Positions 1 to 8,692 of a DNA stretch of 54,821 bases are shown piece after piece. Position numbers and translations under genes: made by a program. The notes beneath the pieces are model-generated. The model was not told the DNA's origin, made no database searches, and was given only the letters and a program-made list of their open reading frames with translations. The DNA is from Actinomadura sp. KC345. GTDB lineage: Bacteria; Actinomycetota; Actinomycetes; Streptosporangiales; Streptosporangiaceae. The stretch is taken from positions 1-54,821 of the forward strand of contig NZ_SMKH01000011.1 in assembly GCF_004348515.1 (NCBI RefSeq), read 5' to 3'. Numbering within the stretch: position 1 is the first letter of the stretch; each line of letters opens with the position of its first letter.

Positions 1-91
1 GTACCGGCAGGCCGGGAAGGTCGGTGACGGGACATGGCAGGACGACGCCCTCGCAGTGGCGGACCAGGGCGTCGATCGGGGAGGATGGCAC
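1..91 (-). CDS. ISAs1-like transposase, N-terminal fragment (runs off window)
   Basis: A GTG start at 91 opens a frame reading VPSSPIDALVRHCEGVV and onward to the window edge, about 30 residues. This resembles the start of actinobacterial ISAs1-family DDE transposases, which typically begin M/VPSSPI and continue into a short Leu/Pro-rich stretch before the DDE_Tnp_1-associated domain. No catalytic residues are visible because the gene is cut by the window. The family call rests only on this short N-terminus, so it is tentative. Confidence 0.5.
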   Translation of the reverse strand, partial: MPSSPIDALVRHCEGVVLPCPVTDLPGLPV

Positions 92-236
92 GCGAACGCG
101 GTCCCTGTCTTGATCGACTGGCTTAGACACCCAAGATCATCGGGGACCGCGTTCGTCGTTCACAACCCCGGGTGCCACTCGCCGTTGGCCTGCCGATCTA
201 CCAGCTCATCTCAGCACTTGAGAACGCATTAGCCCT
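1..236 (-). mobile_element. Partial ISAs1-like insertion sequence
   Basis: The left edge holds the 5' end of a transposase gene plus its leader and probable terminal region. The leader carries a 13-bp inverted repeat (CGAACGCGGTCCC at 93-105, complement at 143-155) with a 37-nt loop just upstream of the transposase start. The right boundary is placed near 236 because a relaxase reading frame coming from the right loses family resemblance there. The exact terminal inverted repeat cannot be fixed because the other IS end is outside the window. Confidence 0.5.
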
Positions 237-349
237 GGCCGGTACCCGGCAACAATGTGCGGATCGGCGTGCTCGTTGCGCTTGCCCGGCCCGTACAGGT
301 AGCGCAAGAGGTTCCCGACATCGGAGCCGCGAGTGACCTTCGCGATCAC
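206..349 (-). pseudogene. Relaxase (MobA/VirD2-like), N-terminal fragment interrupted by IS
   Basis: A GTG start at 349 overlaps the stop of the MobC-like gene (GTGA overlap). The frame reads VIAKVTRGSDVGNLLRYLYG and then a PHIVAGYR segment. This is the typical opening of actinomycete mobilization relaxases (IAKVxRG..LLRYLYGPG...PHxVA). Intact relaxases of this family have several hundred residues; here the homology stops after about 40 residues, near position 236, and the frame ends at 206 in IS-like sequence. The nicking gene is therefore broken, most simply by insertion of the IS at the left edge. The downstream part of the gene may lie beyond the IS, outside the window. Confidence 0.65.
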
Positions 350-846
350 GGCAGACGCCTGCCGAGTTCCACAATGACGGCCTCCGCCCGCCGCACCACC
401 TGGAAGCAGTACGCCGCCAACCACGACACCGATTCCGGGACCTCGTTGTAGGCGTTGGCATGGCGCACAAGCTGGTTGAGGTTGACCCCGACCGCGTTCA
501 CCTGACGGCTGGCATTCCGCAGCTCGGCATGCATCGCCACAAGCGCCCCATCCAGGGGCCGCTGTTCATGGATTGCGGTGCGAACCGTCTTTATGACGAA
601 AGCGCTACAGGCAAGCCCAGCTTGCGCTGCCGCTTGATGGATGTCTTCGTACTCCACGTCACTGACGCGGATTCTCAGTTCCCGCTCTCGCCGCCGCCCT
701 CTGCCGAGCTTCGCTCGACGCTGCAGCGGCTCTGCCCCGTCGCTGCCTTGTTTGGATGTCGTCGTGTACCTCCACTCCTGGCTTTTGAGGGACCGCGCTC
801 GGTCCCCTACCTGGCCAGTGTGATCTTCCGAGCGGAAGTTATCCAC
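346..846 (-). CDS. MobC-like mobilization accessory protein
   Basis: This 166-residue protein starts at GTG 846. It has a basic N-terminal half (RRAKLGRGRRRERELRIRVS) that could form a ribbon-helix-helix DNA-binding region, followed by a helical C-terminal part with the AVGVNLNQLVRHAN stretch typical of MobC/relaxosome accessory proteins. Its stop overlaps the GTG start of the relaxase fragment, the usual mobC-mobA order, which supports a role in nicking-complex assembly at oriT. A dyad at 851-864 just upstream could be an autoregulatory operator or part of the transfer origin. Because the relaxase is interrupted, self-mobilization is probably lost unless supplied in trans. Confidence 0.7.
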   Translation of the reverse strand: MDNFRSEDHTGQVGDRARSLKSQEWRYTTTSKQGSDGAEPLQRRAKLGRGRRRERELRIRVSDVEYEDIHQAAAQAGLACSAFVIKTVRTAIHEQRPLDGALVAMHAELRNASRQVNAVGVNLNQLVRHANAYNEVPESVSWLAAYCFQVVRRAEAVIVELGRRLP

Positions 847-850
847 AACA

Positions 851-864
851 GGTAGCGCTCTACC
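851..864. promoter_or_regulatory. Dyad upstream of mobC-like gene
   Basis: GGTAGCGCTCTACC is a near-perfect inverted repeat (GGTAG/CTACC arms) five bases upstream of the mobC-like GTG. It may be an operator or an oriT-proximal dyad. A similar sequence, GTAGCGTGCTAC, occurs at 6631-6642. Confidence 0.35.
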
Positions 865-1684
865 AACTATCTTGCATCCCGCACTGAGCTGACTATGAGT
901 CAGTTCGCAAAGGTCAATTCATATCGATCAACGAGCCGATTCTGATGCTCGCTGCCGGACCTTACCGCAGCGTTCACCTTGCTGATGAATCCCAACTATG
1001 CGGTATGCGCGGCAAGAACAAGAAACGCCGATAACGCCTTCCGTGTCGAGTTCGGCCAGTCGAACCGGCGAGGCGGAGGTCGCCCTTTGCAGGTTGCGAG
1101 GAGGAGGGCAGCCATACCCGTTCCTCTGACGGCCTTCCCACCATCGACCAAGCTGCGAATGTCAGCCAGATGCACCTACTCGATCCGCTCGGCCGCCCAA
1201 TCCTCGGTACGCGGTCCGATGTGTGTGACGCCTTCCGCCCAGAAGATGTGGTGTTGTGAGTCGGAGATCCCTGGGGTCGGGTGGACGACGGCGGGATGTT
1301 GGTCAGGCACACGGGCCCCACTGGGTGCCCCAGTACTGTGCAGGTCTGCAGAGCTGAAGTCGGAGTGACGCACACACTCTTGGTCTGCTGTGTCGCGGTC
1401 GGGCCATCAGTCCCACCGTCAGATCGCCGCGACGAGAACCCTCGCCTCGCATTGTCAGGCGGTGCAAGGATAATCACCCCGAGGCGGCCGCCCTGCTGGA
1501 CGCCGACAGCGCCTGGAACTTCGTCAGGCGCTACAGGCAAGCGTCAATGCGTGCGGACTTGTGCGGCCTGCGGCCCTGAAGGCCTGAGGTGGCTGCGGTA
1601 AGGGAAATATTGCGGCCGGTTGATGCGAGGTCGTGCAGCGGTGCTGTTATCTCGGCCTCTAGGTTTGACGTTACGGCGCCATGT
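865..1684. other. Gene-poor gap between mobC-like gene and nuclease operon
   Basis: Open frames here lack family resemblance and good ribosome sites. A plus-strand stretch at about 1466-1580 reads DNHPEAAALLDADSAWNF and on to a stop. It looks protein-like but has no start and no upstream coding continuity, so it is at best a decayed gene end. I see no RNA gene or convincing repeat. Confidence 0.4.
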
Positions 1685-3631
1685 TCACATCTCGTGAGGC
1701 GTTATGCGGTTTCCCGGTACTCGAACGATCACGGCCCATCGGTCACCTTGATCGGATGTGGGGGCACGGATTCGCTCCACCCACATATTATCACGAATGC
1801 TGGGGATCCATTCCGTTTTGGGTGTCAGGTCCAGGACGACGAGCATTCCGAGGGCGACACCGCTGGCTTGATAGGCGACGGTTTGGCCAAGGTATCGCCG
1901 CAGTCCCCGATGGGTGGTTTTTCCCTTGGTCCGCTTACACTCAATTATGATAGCGAATCCAGGGAAAGTAACTTCGAGGTCGGCGCGACCACCGCTTCTA
2001 TCAACCTTCTCGATGTCGACGTCTTCAAGGTTACCGTCCAGGTAGTCCTGGAAGTCTTCCTGGATGGTGTTTTCCAGCGGGAGTTTATCACCGGGCTCCG
2101 GAGCGAAGAGGTAAGCGAACCTTGGGCTGTGGTGTGCGCGGCCACGGTTAGTGCGGTTATGCAGGAAACGGATCGTCTGGGTGATGAGCCTGACGAAGTG
2201 CTTGCGAACCACTGGGTGCCGGAAGTCGGGGCTGTGGTTGAGTGCAACGAGAGCATCGTTGAAGATGTCCTGCTGGGCGATGGGCATGCGCATAGTTAGT
2301 GCGGCGTCGCCGTCCGAGATACCGTCCTGGAGCGCTTGCAGCATCGGCGCTGGGAGACCAGCCAGAGCCTGGCTACCGAGGGCGGCGGCCAGTTGAGGGT
2401 AGGCCGCCTGTGGGGCTTTTCCCAAGCCTCCCGGTGCTAGCTGCGGATCTCCGGCGGCTAGGCGTTCGTTGATGGCGTGGAGGAGTTGCTCGGCTGCGTC
2501 GACGTCCCAATCCGCGGGCGCGTCGGCGAGGATGCCCCTCAAGTGCAGCCGAAGTCCTTCGCGACTGGCGAAGGCGTCCTCAATGGGTGGGGCGAGCAAT
2601 ATCTGAAGACCCCGGGCTGCATCGACGGGTTGGATGCGGACGCTTCGGTGCGCGGTGTAGACGGCGAGGACGTGCTGGATGGTCCGAGCGGACCAGTTGG
2701 TCAAGGGCTGCCCGAGGTGAGTGTGTGCGTGGTCAAGATCTGCGCTGAGGTTGTACCAGGCGGCCTCGGTGTCGTAGCGGCCGGCTCTCCAATGAGTGCG
2801 GCTGCCGGTCAGCCACATACTGTGTTCCGTGATTGAGCGGCGTAGCCGTTGTGTGGCCGACTCGAGGGTTTCGGTGTGCCCGCTGTCAAAGGCGAGGACG
2901 GCGTCGAGAGCAGCGAGGTAGGCGACAGCATCCGGTCGGTCTTCCTCTGCGCGGACGGCCTCCTGGAGCAATTCTCGTGCGGTGGTGAAGCTATCGAGGA
3001 GGGCGGGGCGGTCGGCGGCGTTGAAGGCGTCGGCCAGGTGACACATGGCGAGTTCGTAGGCCGCGTCGCCGTGAGCATAGGTGCCGGTGAAGCGTCCCAG
3101 CGCGACGAGCAGGTCCTGGTCACGCCAGTGTTCGTAGGCAGTACCGAGCGCGCGGACAACGCGGCGGGCATAGACATGGGGTGCGGCAGAAACCGACGAG
3201 TCGACGAGACGGTCTAGGAGTCCGTAGCGGCTTGTGGTTCCTGCTAGAGCAAGACGGAGTGCGGCTTCTAGGAAGATGCCGGCCAGTTCGGCGTCCAGGG
3301 GGGTCGCGTAGCGGCGGCTGCGTGCCAGCGAGAGGTCGTTAAGCTGGTTGGCGGCTTGGCGGAGATAGCCTGGATGCTCCACAAGCTGATCGAGGACGTC
3401 GTCGGCGGCCGCCGGGCTCGATGTCGTGCTGAGAGCATTGGTGATGAATGCCGCAGCCCGTTCGGGCTGGTCCAGCGTGTCCCATTCAGCCAGCAGAGCC
3501 TCTGCAGCGCGAAACCACAGCTTGGAGGTAATCAGCGTGTCGCTTTGTTGCCAAAAGACGTCCTCGCCGCCAAGGTTTGCCAGCGTGGGCGGGGCGCCAT
3601 CTTGAGCGAGCAGCATCTCAAGGGGGGTCAC
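1685..3631 (-). CDS. Helical-repeat protein with C-terminal PD-(D/E)XK nuclease domain (candidate defence effector)
   Basis: The product has 648 residues and starts at GTG 3631, with GGAGG 8 nt upstream. Residues 1 to about 460 are Ala/Leu-rich and look like TPR- or HEAT-type helical repeats. The C-terminal part carries a nuclease core: D551 in GGRADLEV, E564-x-K566 in IIIECKR, then a Q/Y-containing helix (LGQTVAYQ). This is the D...ExK arrangement of PD-(D/E)XK endonucleases. It is the last gene of a minus-strand operon behind an SMC-like ATPase (52-nt gap) and a 229-residue protein. In ABC-three-component and Lamassu-type anti-phage systems the third component is often such a nuclease, so I infer that the ATPase pair senses foreign DNA and this protein cuts nucleic acid. 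Function is not proven, and I cannot assign the repeat region to a named family. Confidence 0.7.
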   Translation of the reverse strand: MTPLEMLLAQDGAPPTLANLGGEDVFWQQSDTLITSKLWFRAAEALLAEWDTLDQPERAAAFITNALSTTSSPAAADDVLDQLVEHPGYLRQAANQLNDLSLARSRRYATPLDAELAGIFLEAALRLALAGTTSRYGLLDRLVDSSVSAAPHVYARRVVRALGTAYEHWRDQDLLVALGRFTGTYAHGDAAYELAMCHLADAFNAADRPALLDSFTTARELLQEAVRAEEDRPDAVAYLAALDAVLAFDSGHTETLESATQRLRRSITEHSMWLTGSRTHWRAGRYDTEAAWYNLSADLDHAHTHLGQPLTNWSARTIQHVLAVYTAHRSVRIQPVDAARGLQILLAPPIEDAFASREGLRLHLRGILADAPADWDVDAAEQLLHAINERLAAGDPQLAPGGLGKAPQAAYPQLAAALGSQALAGLPAPMLQALQDGISDGDAALTMRMPIAQQDIFNDALVALNHSPDFRHPVVRKHFVRLITQTIRFLHNRTNRGRAHHSPRFAYLFAPEPGDKLPLENTIQEDFQDYLDGNLEDVDIEKVDRSGGRADLEVTFPGFAIIIECKRTKGKTTHRGLRRYLGQTVAYQASGVALGMLVVLDLTPKTEWIPSIRDNMWVERIRAPTSDQGDRWAVIVRVPGNRITPHEM

Positions 3632-3682
3632 GGCGGGTGACCTCCAGGGCGGCGAGATGAGTGGTCACATCAGCGGTCTGGC

Positions 3683-5635
3683 TCACCAGACAGCCTCTCC
3701 TGGGCCTGCGACGACGAGGCGATTCTCTGGAATGACCCTAATTGCTACGTCTCGCTTGGCGGTGGCCGTGATGACCTGCAAGCCTTCGCTCTCTTCACAG
3801 ATGCTTCTCAGTTGGCTAAGGACTTCGGCCAGATCGACGTCGGTTGTCTCCTGGGCACCAGCGGAATCGAGCAGCAGTAGCCCAGGATGACGACCCACCC
3901 CGGACCCGTTGCCCACGCGCAGCAATGCCAGGAGCGTCGCGATCCGCAGTCTCAATTGCTCGCCGGGCGTGACAGCGGTGAAGGTGGTCGGGGCACTGCC
4001 GCCCTTAGTGATCTTCAAAGGACCGTTGGCCTGCAGTTTGACGTCTTGGAGTTCCACCATGCCCAGCCTTACAGCCAGACGACGAATCTCGACGCTCACG
4101 TTGCTGAGCAGCGTTGTTGAGGCGGCTTTCGCTCGTCGGTCGGCTTCCTTGACGGCAGCATCAAGAACGGTTTCCTCTTCTGAAAGGCCATGTGGAGGCT
4201 GGGCGCGCCGCTCGGCCGCCTGGCGCTCCTGGAGGGCACCCTCCAAACGGGCGACCTCCAGCTGTGCACGCAGCACTGATTCGCGTGGCATGGTTGCCTG
4301 CGCTGCCTCGAAGGCGGCACGGGCCTCTTCCCGCCGGACCTCCGACGCCTCGACGTCCGCGGCGGCCCTCTGAGCGGCAAGCTTTGCCTGCTGGTGACCT
4401 GCTTGGAGAGCGTCGATGGAGGCGGCGAGTTCCTCTGTTACGGAGGTGTCGATCGGACGTTCCGGCGGAGAGGAACCGCAGATACGGCAGTGCTGGTCAT
4501 CGAGGTCCGCATGCGGCAACTGGTCCAGGGCGGTCGAGCATCGAGGGCAGCAGGTTGGCTTCAGGGCTCCGAAAAATCGCTGCGCAGCAGCGGTCTCACG
4601 TATGTCACGCAGTCGGGCCTGATCCATGACGAGTGTCTCATGGAGTTCTTCCTCCGCCTTCCGAGCTCCGTCGCTCCGTTGAACCAGGTCCTTGTGCCGG
4701 GCGGTCAACTCTGCCAGGCGTGCGGCAGTCTGTTCCATGGCTTCGGCGGCAGCCTCCATGCTGGGGGCGTCGCCCGCTTGTGCGACCGCTTGGCGGGCTC
4801 GCGCTAGCTGGTCCTTCAACTCCTTCAGCGAGGCGCTGCGTGCTTGGAGGTCCTGCTGGGCTCGGCGGCGCTCGCCTCTCATGGACTGCTGCAGGACGTT
4901 CAAGGCAGCTGCAGCGTCCCGACGGGTGGTCGTCCAAGGTAGGCCCACGAACATCTGCAGCAGACTGACCATGGTTCCGCCGCCGGATGTCTCTCCCAAC
5001 AGGGCATCGTTCTCCCGATTGCGGCAGATCAGGGCGTGACTGTATGCGGGCCAGGAGGTCACCACCATCTGGCCGTCAGCACCTTCTTCTTTCTCGCCGA
5101 CGGATGCGGCGGTGTCCTTGCGCCAGCCGCGCAAAGATTCCAGGCCCAGCCGGTCCATCATGAACGCGCCCATGACCGAGGCGAATTCTGTTTCGCCGGT
5201 AAATGTGCTGCGGTGTGACTGGGCTCCGACCTCCAGCGTGCCGGTGAGTTGTTCGCCGGTGGTGTCGACGCTCACGGTGAACGGCTCGCCGTCGATCTCT
5301 GCAGCCAGGTGCACGTGGTGAATCCAGTGCAATACGTCGGACTGCAGGCGGCCCGAGCCGCGCAGGCACCACCAGACGACTTCCAGAACGCTGCTCTTGC
5401 CTCGCAGGTTGTCAGCTGTCACACACCACAGACCAGGACCGAGGTCCCAAGTGAAGTCTACTGGCGTGGCAGAGGTGCCGGTTTTTTGTCCCGTGAACGC
5501 GATCCGTCGCACCTGCAGCCGGCGCGGCCTCGGCAGGATGCCGCTCTCCCGAACCCCGTGCCGCGCCAGGATCTCCGCCGTCTGGTCATCACCGAAGCCA
5601 GCCCGCTGGGCAACCGCCTGCACAAAGTCGCTCAT
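3683..5635 (-). CDS. SMC/Rad50-like ATPase with zinc-hook cysteines (ABC-3C/Lamassu-type)
   Basis: The product has 650 residues; the start at 5635 is chosen because ATG overlaps the upstream gene's stop by 4 nt. A variant Walker A (ADNLRGKSS, residues 74-82, lacking the usual first Gly) opens an ABC-type head. Residues about 245-350 and 395-510 are Ala/Glu/Arg-rich coiled coil. Between them lie two CxxC pairs (C363/C366 and C383/C386), suggesting a zinc-stabilised hinge as in Rad50 or LmuB. The C-terminal head has a signature-like TPGEQLRLR (556-564) and Walker B LLLLDS (586-591), where Ser replaces the usual catalytic Glu. The gene lies between a small partner and a nuclease gene, so it is probably the DNA-sensing motor of a defence complex. 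A housekeeping RecF/RecN role is unlikely given the context in a mobile element. Confidence 0.75.
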   Translation of the reverse strand: MSDFVQAVAQRAGFGDDQTAEILARHGVRESGILPRPRRLQVRRIAFTGQKTGTSATPVDFTWDLGPGLWCVTADNLRGKSSVLEVVWWCLRGSGRLQSDVLHWIHHVHLAAEIDGEPFTVSVDTTGEQLTGTLEVGAQSHRSTFTGETEFASVMGAFMMDRLGLESLRGWRKDTAASVGEKEEGADGQMVVTSWPAYSHALICRNRENDALLGETSGGGTMVSLLQMFVGLPWTTTRRDAAAALNVLQQSMRGERRRAQQDLQARSASLKELKDQLARARQAVAQAGDAPSMEAAAEAMEQTAARLAELTARHKDLVQRSDGARKAEEELHETLVMDQARLRDIRETAAAQRFFGALKPTCCPRCSTALDQLPHADLDDQHCRICGSSPPERPIDTSVTEELAASIDALQAGHQQAKLAAQRAAADVEASEVRREEARAAFEAAQATMPRESVLRAQLEVARLEGALQERQAAERRAQPPHGLSEEETVLDAAVKEADRRAKAASTTLLSNVSVEIRRLAVRLGMVELQDVKLQANGPLKITKGGSAPTTFTAVTPGEQLRLRIATLLALLRVGNGSGVGRHPGLLLLDSAGAQETTDVDLAEVLSQLRSICEESEGLQVITATAKRDVAIRVIPENRLVVAGPGEAVW

Positions 5636-6321
5636 CCGCCTGCCCCAGCCGTCTGCTCGTTCAGCCTCTTCAGCCGCTCGCGGACTCGTTCGGTAATGCC
5701 GCTGATGCTGGCCTTCCACACGGTGCGCTCGTACTCGGCTTGCTTGTATTGGATGTCCTTGAGTTGGCTCCCGCTACGTTGCCCTGCAACGGCCAGCACG
5801 ATCGCGGCTCGGTCGTCGTACCAGGCAAGGTCTGGGGCCTCTGTGCGCAGTTCGGCGGCAAGGTCCCGGCCTGCTGTCAGCAGGAAGTAGTCCCAGCGCT
5901 CCACTTTTACTGGTGTCTCACCGACCGCTTCAACGCTGATCAAACCGTGGGACAGCAGTAGCGCCAATGCGTCGTCCAGCGGTTCCCATGCACCAAACCT
6001 CCAGCGCACCATCGGATACCGCGATATATCAGGCTCGTCACCGTCTAGAAGCACATTGGCCTGCGCCAGAGCCCAATCCCTGTTCAATGCTGAGCCATCC
6101 TCAGCCTGGGCGAGTAGTTCGTCAGCAAGGTAGTCCGGATTTCGCAGCCAGAAATCTAAAGCTTGCAGGCGCTTCTGACCCCGGATCACCGCAACAGCGC
6201 CTTGTGGCGCTGGCTCGTCCGGCCCTGCATCCCATGGAGCCCCACAGCGGTCGAGCACGAACAGCAGACGTACCGCATCTTGGGCCCTCGACGCACGACG
6301 CACCCCCTCGAGCCCCGCCAC
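5632..6321 (-). CDS. Small first component of the ATPase/nuclease operon (middle-component-like)
   Basis: This 229-residue protein starts at GTG 6321 with a GAGAGGG ribosome site. It opens with an RxxRAQDAVRLLFVLD helix, followed by AVAVIRGQKRLQALDFWLRN and a C-terminal region (ITERVRERLKRLNEQ) that is strongly helical. No catalytic motif is visible. The size, position upstream of a coiled-coil ATPase and 4-nt stop/start overlap match the small middle component of ABC-three-component systems, or LmuC of Lamassu, which couples ATPase to effector. The RGQKRLQALDFWLRNPDYLADEL region resembles these middle components in my reading, but I could not compare it with a profile. Confidence 0.6.
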   Translation of the reverse strand: MAGLEGVRRASRAQDAVRLLFVLDRCGAPWDAGPDEPAPQGAVAVIRGQKRLQALDFWLRNPDYLADELLAQAEDGSALNRDWALAQANVLLDGDEPDISRYPMVRWRFGAWEPLDDALALLLSHGLISVEAVGETPVKVERWDYFLLTAGRDLAAELRTEAPDLAWYDDRAAIVLAVAGQRSGSQLKDIQYKQAEYERTVWKASISGITERVRERLKRLNEQTAGAGG

Positions 6322-7244
6322 ATCGCCCTCTCAGTCCAACTCTCCGATAAAATCGAGGATCTTCAACACATAACACACGCCGCAAGGAGGACGTAACCAA
6401 CCGCACAGGAAATGTCCGATCGTGGCCGGAGACGAGGTGGAGGCGCTGATGTCCCAGCGGTCTAGTTGCACGCTTGTCGCGCAAGGGCTCGTGGCGGCCC
6501 GGCGACAGCAGGGCCCGGTGGGGGGCGTCCCCTGGCCTGGGCCTTCGGCTCGGAGCGAATGACGGAAATCGAACCGCGCTGCCAGCTTGGGAATAGGCTT
6601 GATCTTGCCTGTTGACACGGCTGACCTGGCGTAGCGTGCTACCGCAAGTGACCGTGAATTCCCCTTGACCACCCTGGTTAATGGCCCGCCATCTGGCCGG
6701 TGGCCTGCGTGTCCTTAACCGCTCACAGCACCCGAGTCACCCGAGGGCAAGCGGACCCGGAGCACACGGTCGGCCACGGCCCGAGCACCGGAAGCCGCGC
6801 GACAGCGATCACCCCGACCACACAACCCACCTCAGCCACGCTGTAGCGATTGTAGGAATGAACCACGGAGCAACTCATTACGAGCGAGTTCAGGACTGTC
6901 CAGCGGTGTCCCCACAAATCCCCTGACCAGCCCCATCCTTCCGCACGTCCATACCCATCCAAGATCATTCAGCTCCGTTGTTAGCGGCGCCGTTAGCACC
7001 CCCACCCGCCCCGCAGGGTGCGTCCACGCGAACGGCGAGACGGTGCGACAGACAGCTTCGCGCGGGCCTATACTCCGGCCTCTGGGGGGCTACGAAGCCC
7101 CGCTCAAGGCGTGCCTAACCACCCGGCCCCAGGATCCAGCCTGTCTCCTCCTGTTGTCGTACCGCCGGTATATATAGCTAACACGATCAAGGCTCGCAGG
7201 TCACATCACTATGAGGCCGAAGACACTCACTGAAGGAGGATGCT
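6322..7244. promoter_or_regulatory. Long divergent regulatory gap between defence operon and lone nuclease gene
   Basis: These 923 bases show no convincing gene; the open frames lack ribosome sites and coding character. TTGACA at 6612-6617 is followed by the dyad GTAGCGTGCTAC (6631-6642), suggesting a repressible promoter. Close to the 7245 gene, the AT-rich TATATATAGCTAACA (7169-7183) behind TTGTCG (7154-7159) is the likely promoter, and GGAGG lies 6-7 nt before its ATG. A small RNA or leader could hide here but I cannot show one. Confidence 0.4.
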
Positions 7245-8585
7245 ATGGCAGACAGGACCCCGAACGAGGCGATAAATACGCTTCTCGATCCAGAGTTCAT
7301 GGACTTAATCTCTTTGCCACCCCCAAGGACTATTATTTCCAGCAAGTCCGACGTTGATCTACTATACCGCGTCGCACAGACTCATTTTCGCCTTTGGGTA
7401 GATTTGACCAATGGCGATTACGACATTAACATAGATGAAGCTGAGGAGGTTTTCTATTACTGCTCAACCTGCACGGATCGTCATCATTTCAGCAGAGACG
7501 ATGCCGTCATCCGGGCGATTATGGTTGCAGGCAACTACTACACCTTTGCGAGCCATCTTCTCGTGACCCTCCCAATGGGAGGCTATAAGGGAATCGGCCT
7601 TCCGGGCGCAAGCGCCTCAGATCTAACCAATATTCAAGAAAGGGAAATATCGGAAACTGGCCACGTATGGTCTCAGCGTTTACTTGAGAACTATGTGAGC
7701 GCTCTGCAGTGTGCGCGCCTTCTCTACCTGTTGCGGCGGGGAGTTGTCGAGATGCGGTCGCGTCTAGATGACCTGGAGGTCGCTTTCGCGCATTCGCTCC
7801 TCGGAGTCTTCCATGTCTACCAAGACTACGTAGATAGCAATGGATTTTGCAAACTCGGGCCAGACGCACAATATCTGATTCGCTATGTCCTGAGCTACGC
7901 AATGCACCTGAACCACACCGTCTATCACCATCCCGCAAATCCATGGAATGAAAGTCACACACAAGGTGCGTTCTCAGCACTGCGTTTGCCAGAGCTGCAA
8001 CTCATAGCGGAGAGAAGAAAACTGGCTGTCGACCGGTATGGCATCAAGAATCTCGAGAAGATATTTGAGCACCAACTGGCCCTTCTGGTCCAATCTTTTG
8101 GCTTTTATGTGGTGGGAACCCGGATCGGCGAACGCACCATCGATCTTGTCTGCATAAGTGGGGACCCGTCTGCACCATTCTCTTTCCTGCTTGAGGCCAA
8201 GACTTCAAGTAGTGCTTACTCGCTCCCTGCCAAGGACGAGCGCGCCTTGCTCGACTACATCAACGAGTCACGAATGGCTCTGACGACCTCCCCTCCCCTT
8301 GCTTTTGTTCTAGTGGTAGGACCAAGCCCATCAAAAACTCTCAAAGGAAAGTTGAAAAAATTGGAGGCCAAGGCAGGAATTCCAGTCAGATTTTGCGTTG
8401 CCCAAGAATTGGCTACGCTGCGCGAAAATTTGGTGGGGCCGACGCCGATCGAATTGATTAGAAGGAAAGTCATAGAAGCCGACTATCTGGTCACACGGGA
8501 AGATCTGGCGCAGATTTCACGAGCAGTAGATGAGCGCAAAGCTGCGCAAGCTTCTCTTATCCGTGCGTTTATGTCAACGCTCTAA
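7245..8585 (+). CDS. Lone PD-(D/E)XK nuclease-like protein of lower GC
   Basis: The product has 446 residues, with an ATG at 7245 behind GGAGGATGCT. Residues 1-260 are mostly helical, with no motif I recognise apart from a CSTCTDRHH segment (73-81). Residues 270-340 fit a restriction-endonuclease core: E275 in IFEHQLALLV, D300 in GERTIDLV, and E317-x-K319 in FLLEAKT, followed by a helix. The base composition is visibly poorer in G+C than every neighbour, with many AT-ending codons, which points to recent acquisition from a different host. It stands alone between two divergent regions with no methylase partner. An abortive-infection or restriction-like role is therefore more likely than classical R-M. 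Function is inferred from fold motif and island context only. Confidence 0.65.
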   Translation: MADRTPNEAINTLLDPEFMDLISLPPPRTIISSKSDVDLLYRVAQTHFRLWVDLTNGDYDINIDEAEEVFYYCSTCTDRHHFSRDDAVIRAIMVAGNYYTFASHLLVTLPMGGYKGIGLPGASASDLTNIQEREISETGHVWSQRLLENYVSALQCARLLYLLRRGVVEMRSRLDDLEVAFAHSLLGVFHVYQDYVDSNGFCKLGPDAQYLIRYVLSYAMHLNHTVYHHPANPWNESHTQGAFSALRLPELQLIAERRKLAVDRYGIKNLEKIFEHQLALLVQSFGFYVVGTRIGERTIDLVCISGDPSAPFSFLLEAKTSSSAYSLPAKDERALLDYINESRMALTTSPPLAFVLVVGPSPSKTLKGKLKKLEAKAGIPVRFCVAQELATLRENLVGPTPIELIRRKVIEADYLVTREDLAQISRAVDERKAAQASLIRAFMSTL

Positions 8586-8692
8586 GGGTCAATGGAGTCG
8601 CACGACTTTGCCGGGCAGCCGAGGCGGGTCGGCCCGGAGAGGCCGCATACCTGCCCCGAACCGACGCCGGCGGCCACCTAGCGGGCGCTAGA

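Noticed and set aside
460..855. 131-residue plus-strand frame at the left end
   Set aside because: It lies opposite the MobC-like gene, has no ribosome site and has no recognisable similarity.
974..1540. 188-residue minus-strand and overlapping plus-strand frames at 1-1.6 kb
   Set aside because: Low-quality composition, no start signal, and the frames overlap one another; no family similarity seen.
6681..6926. 81-residue plus-strand frame in the long gap
   Set aside because: His/Pro/Arg-rich with no hydrophobic pattern or ribosome site; probably chance.
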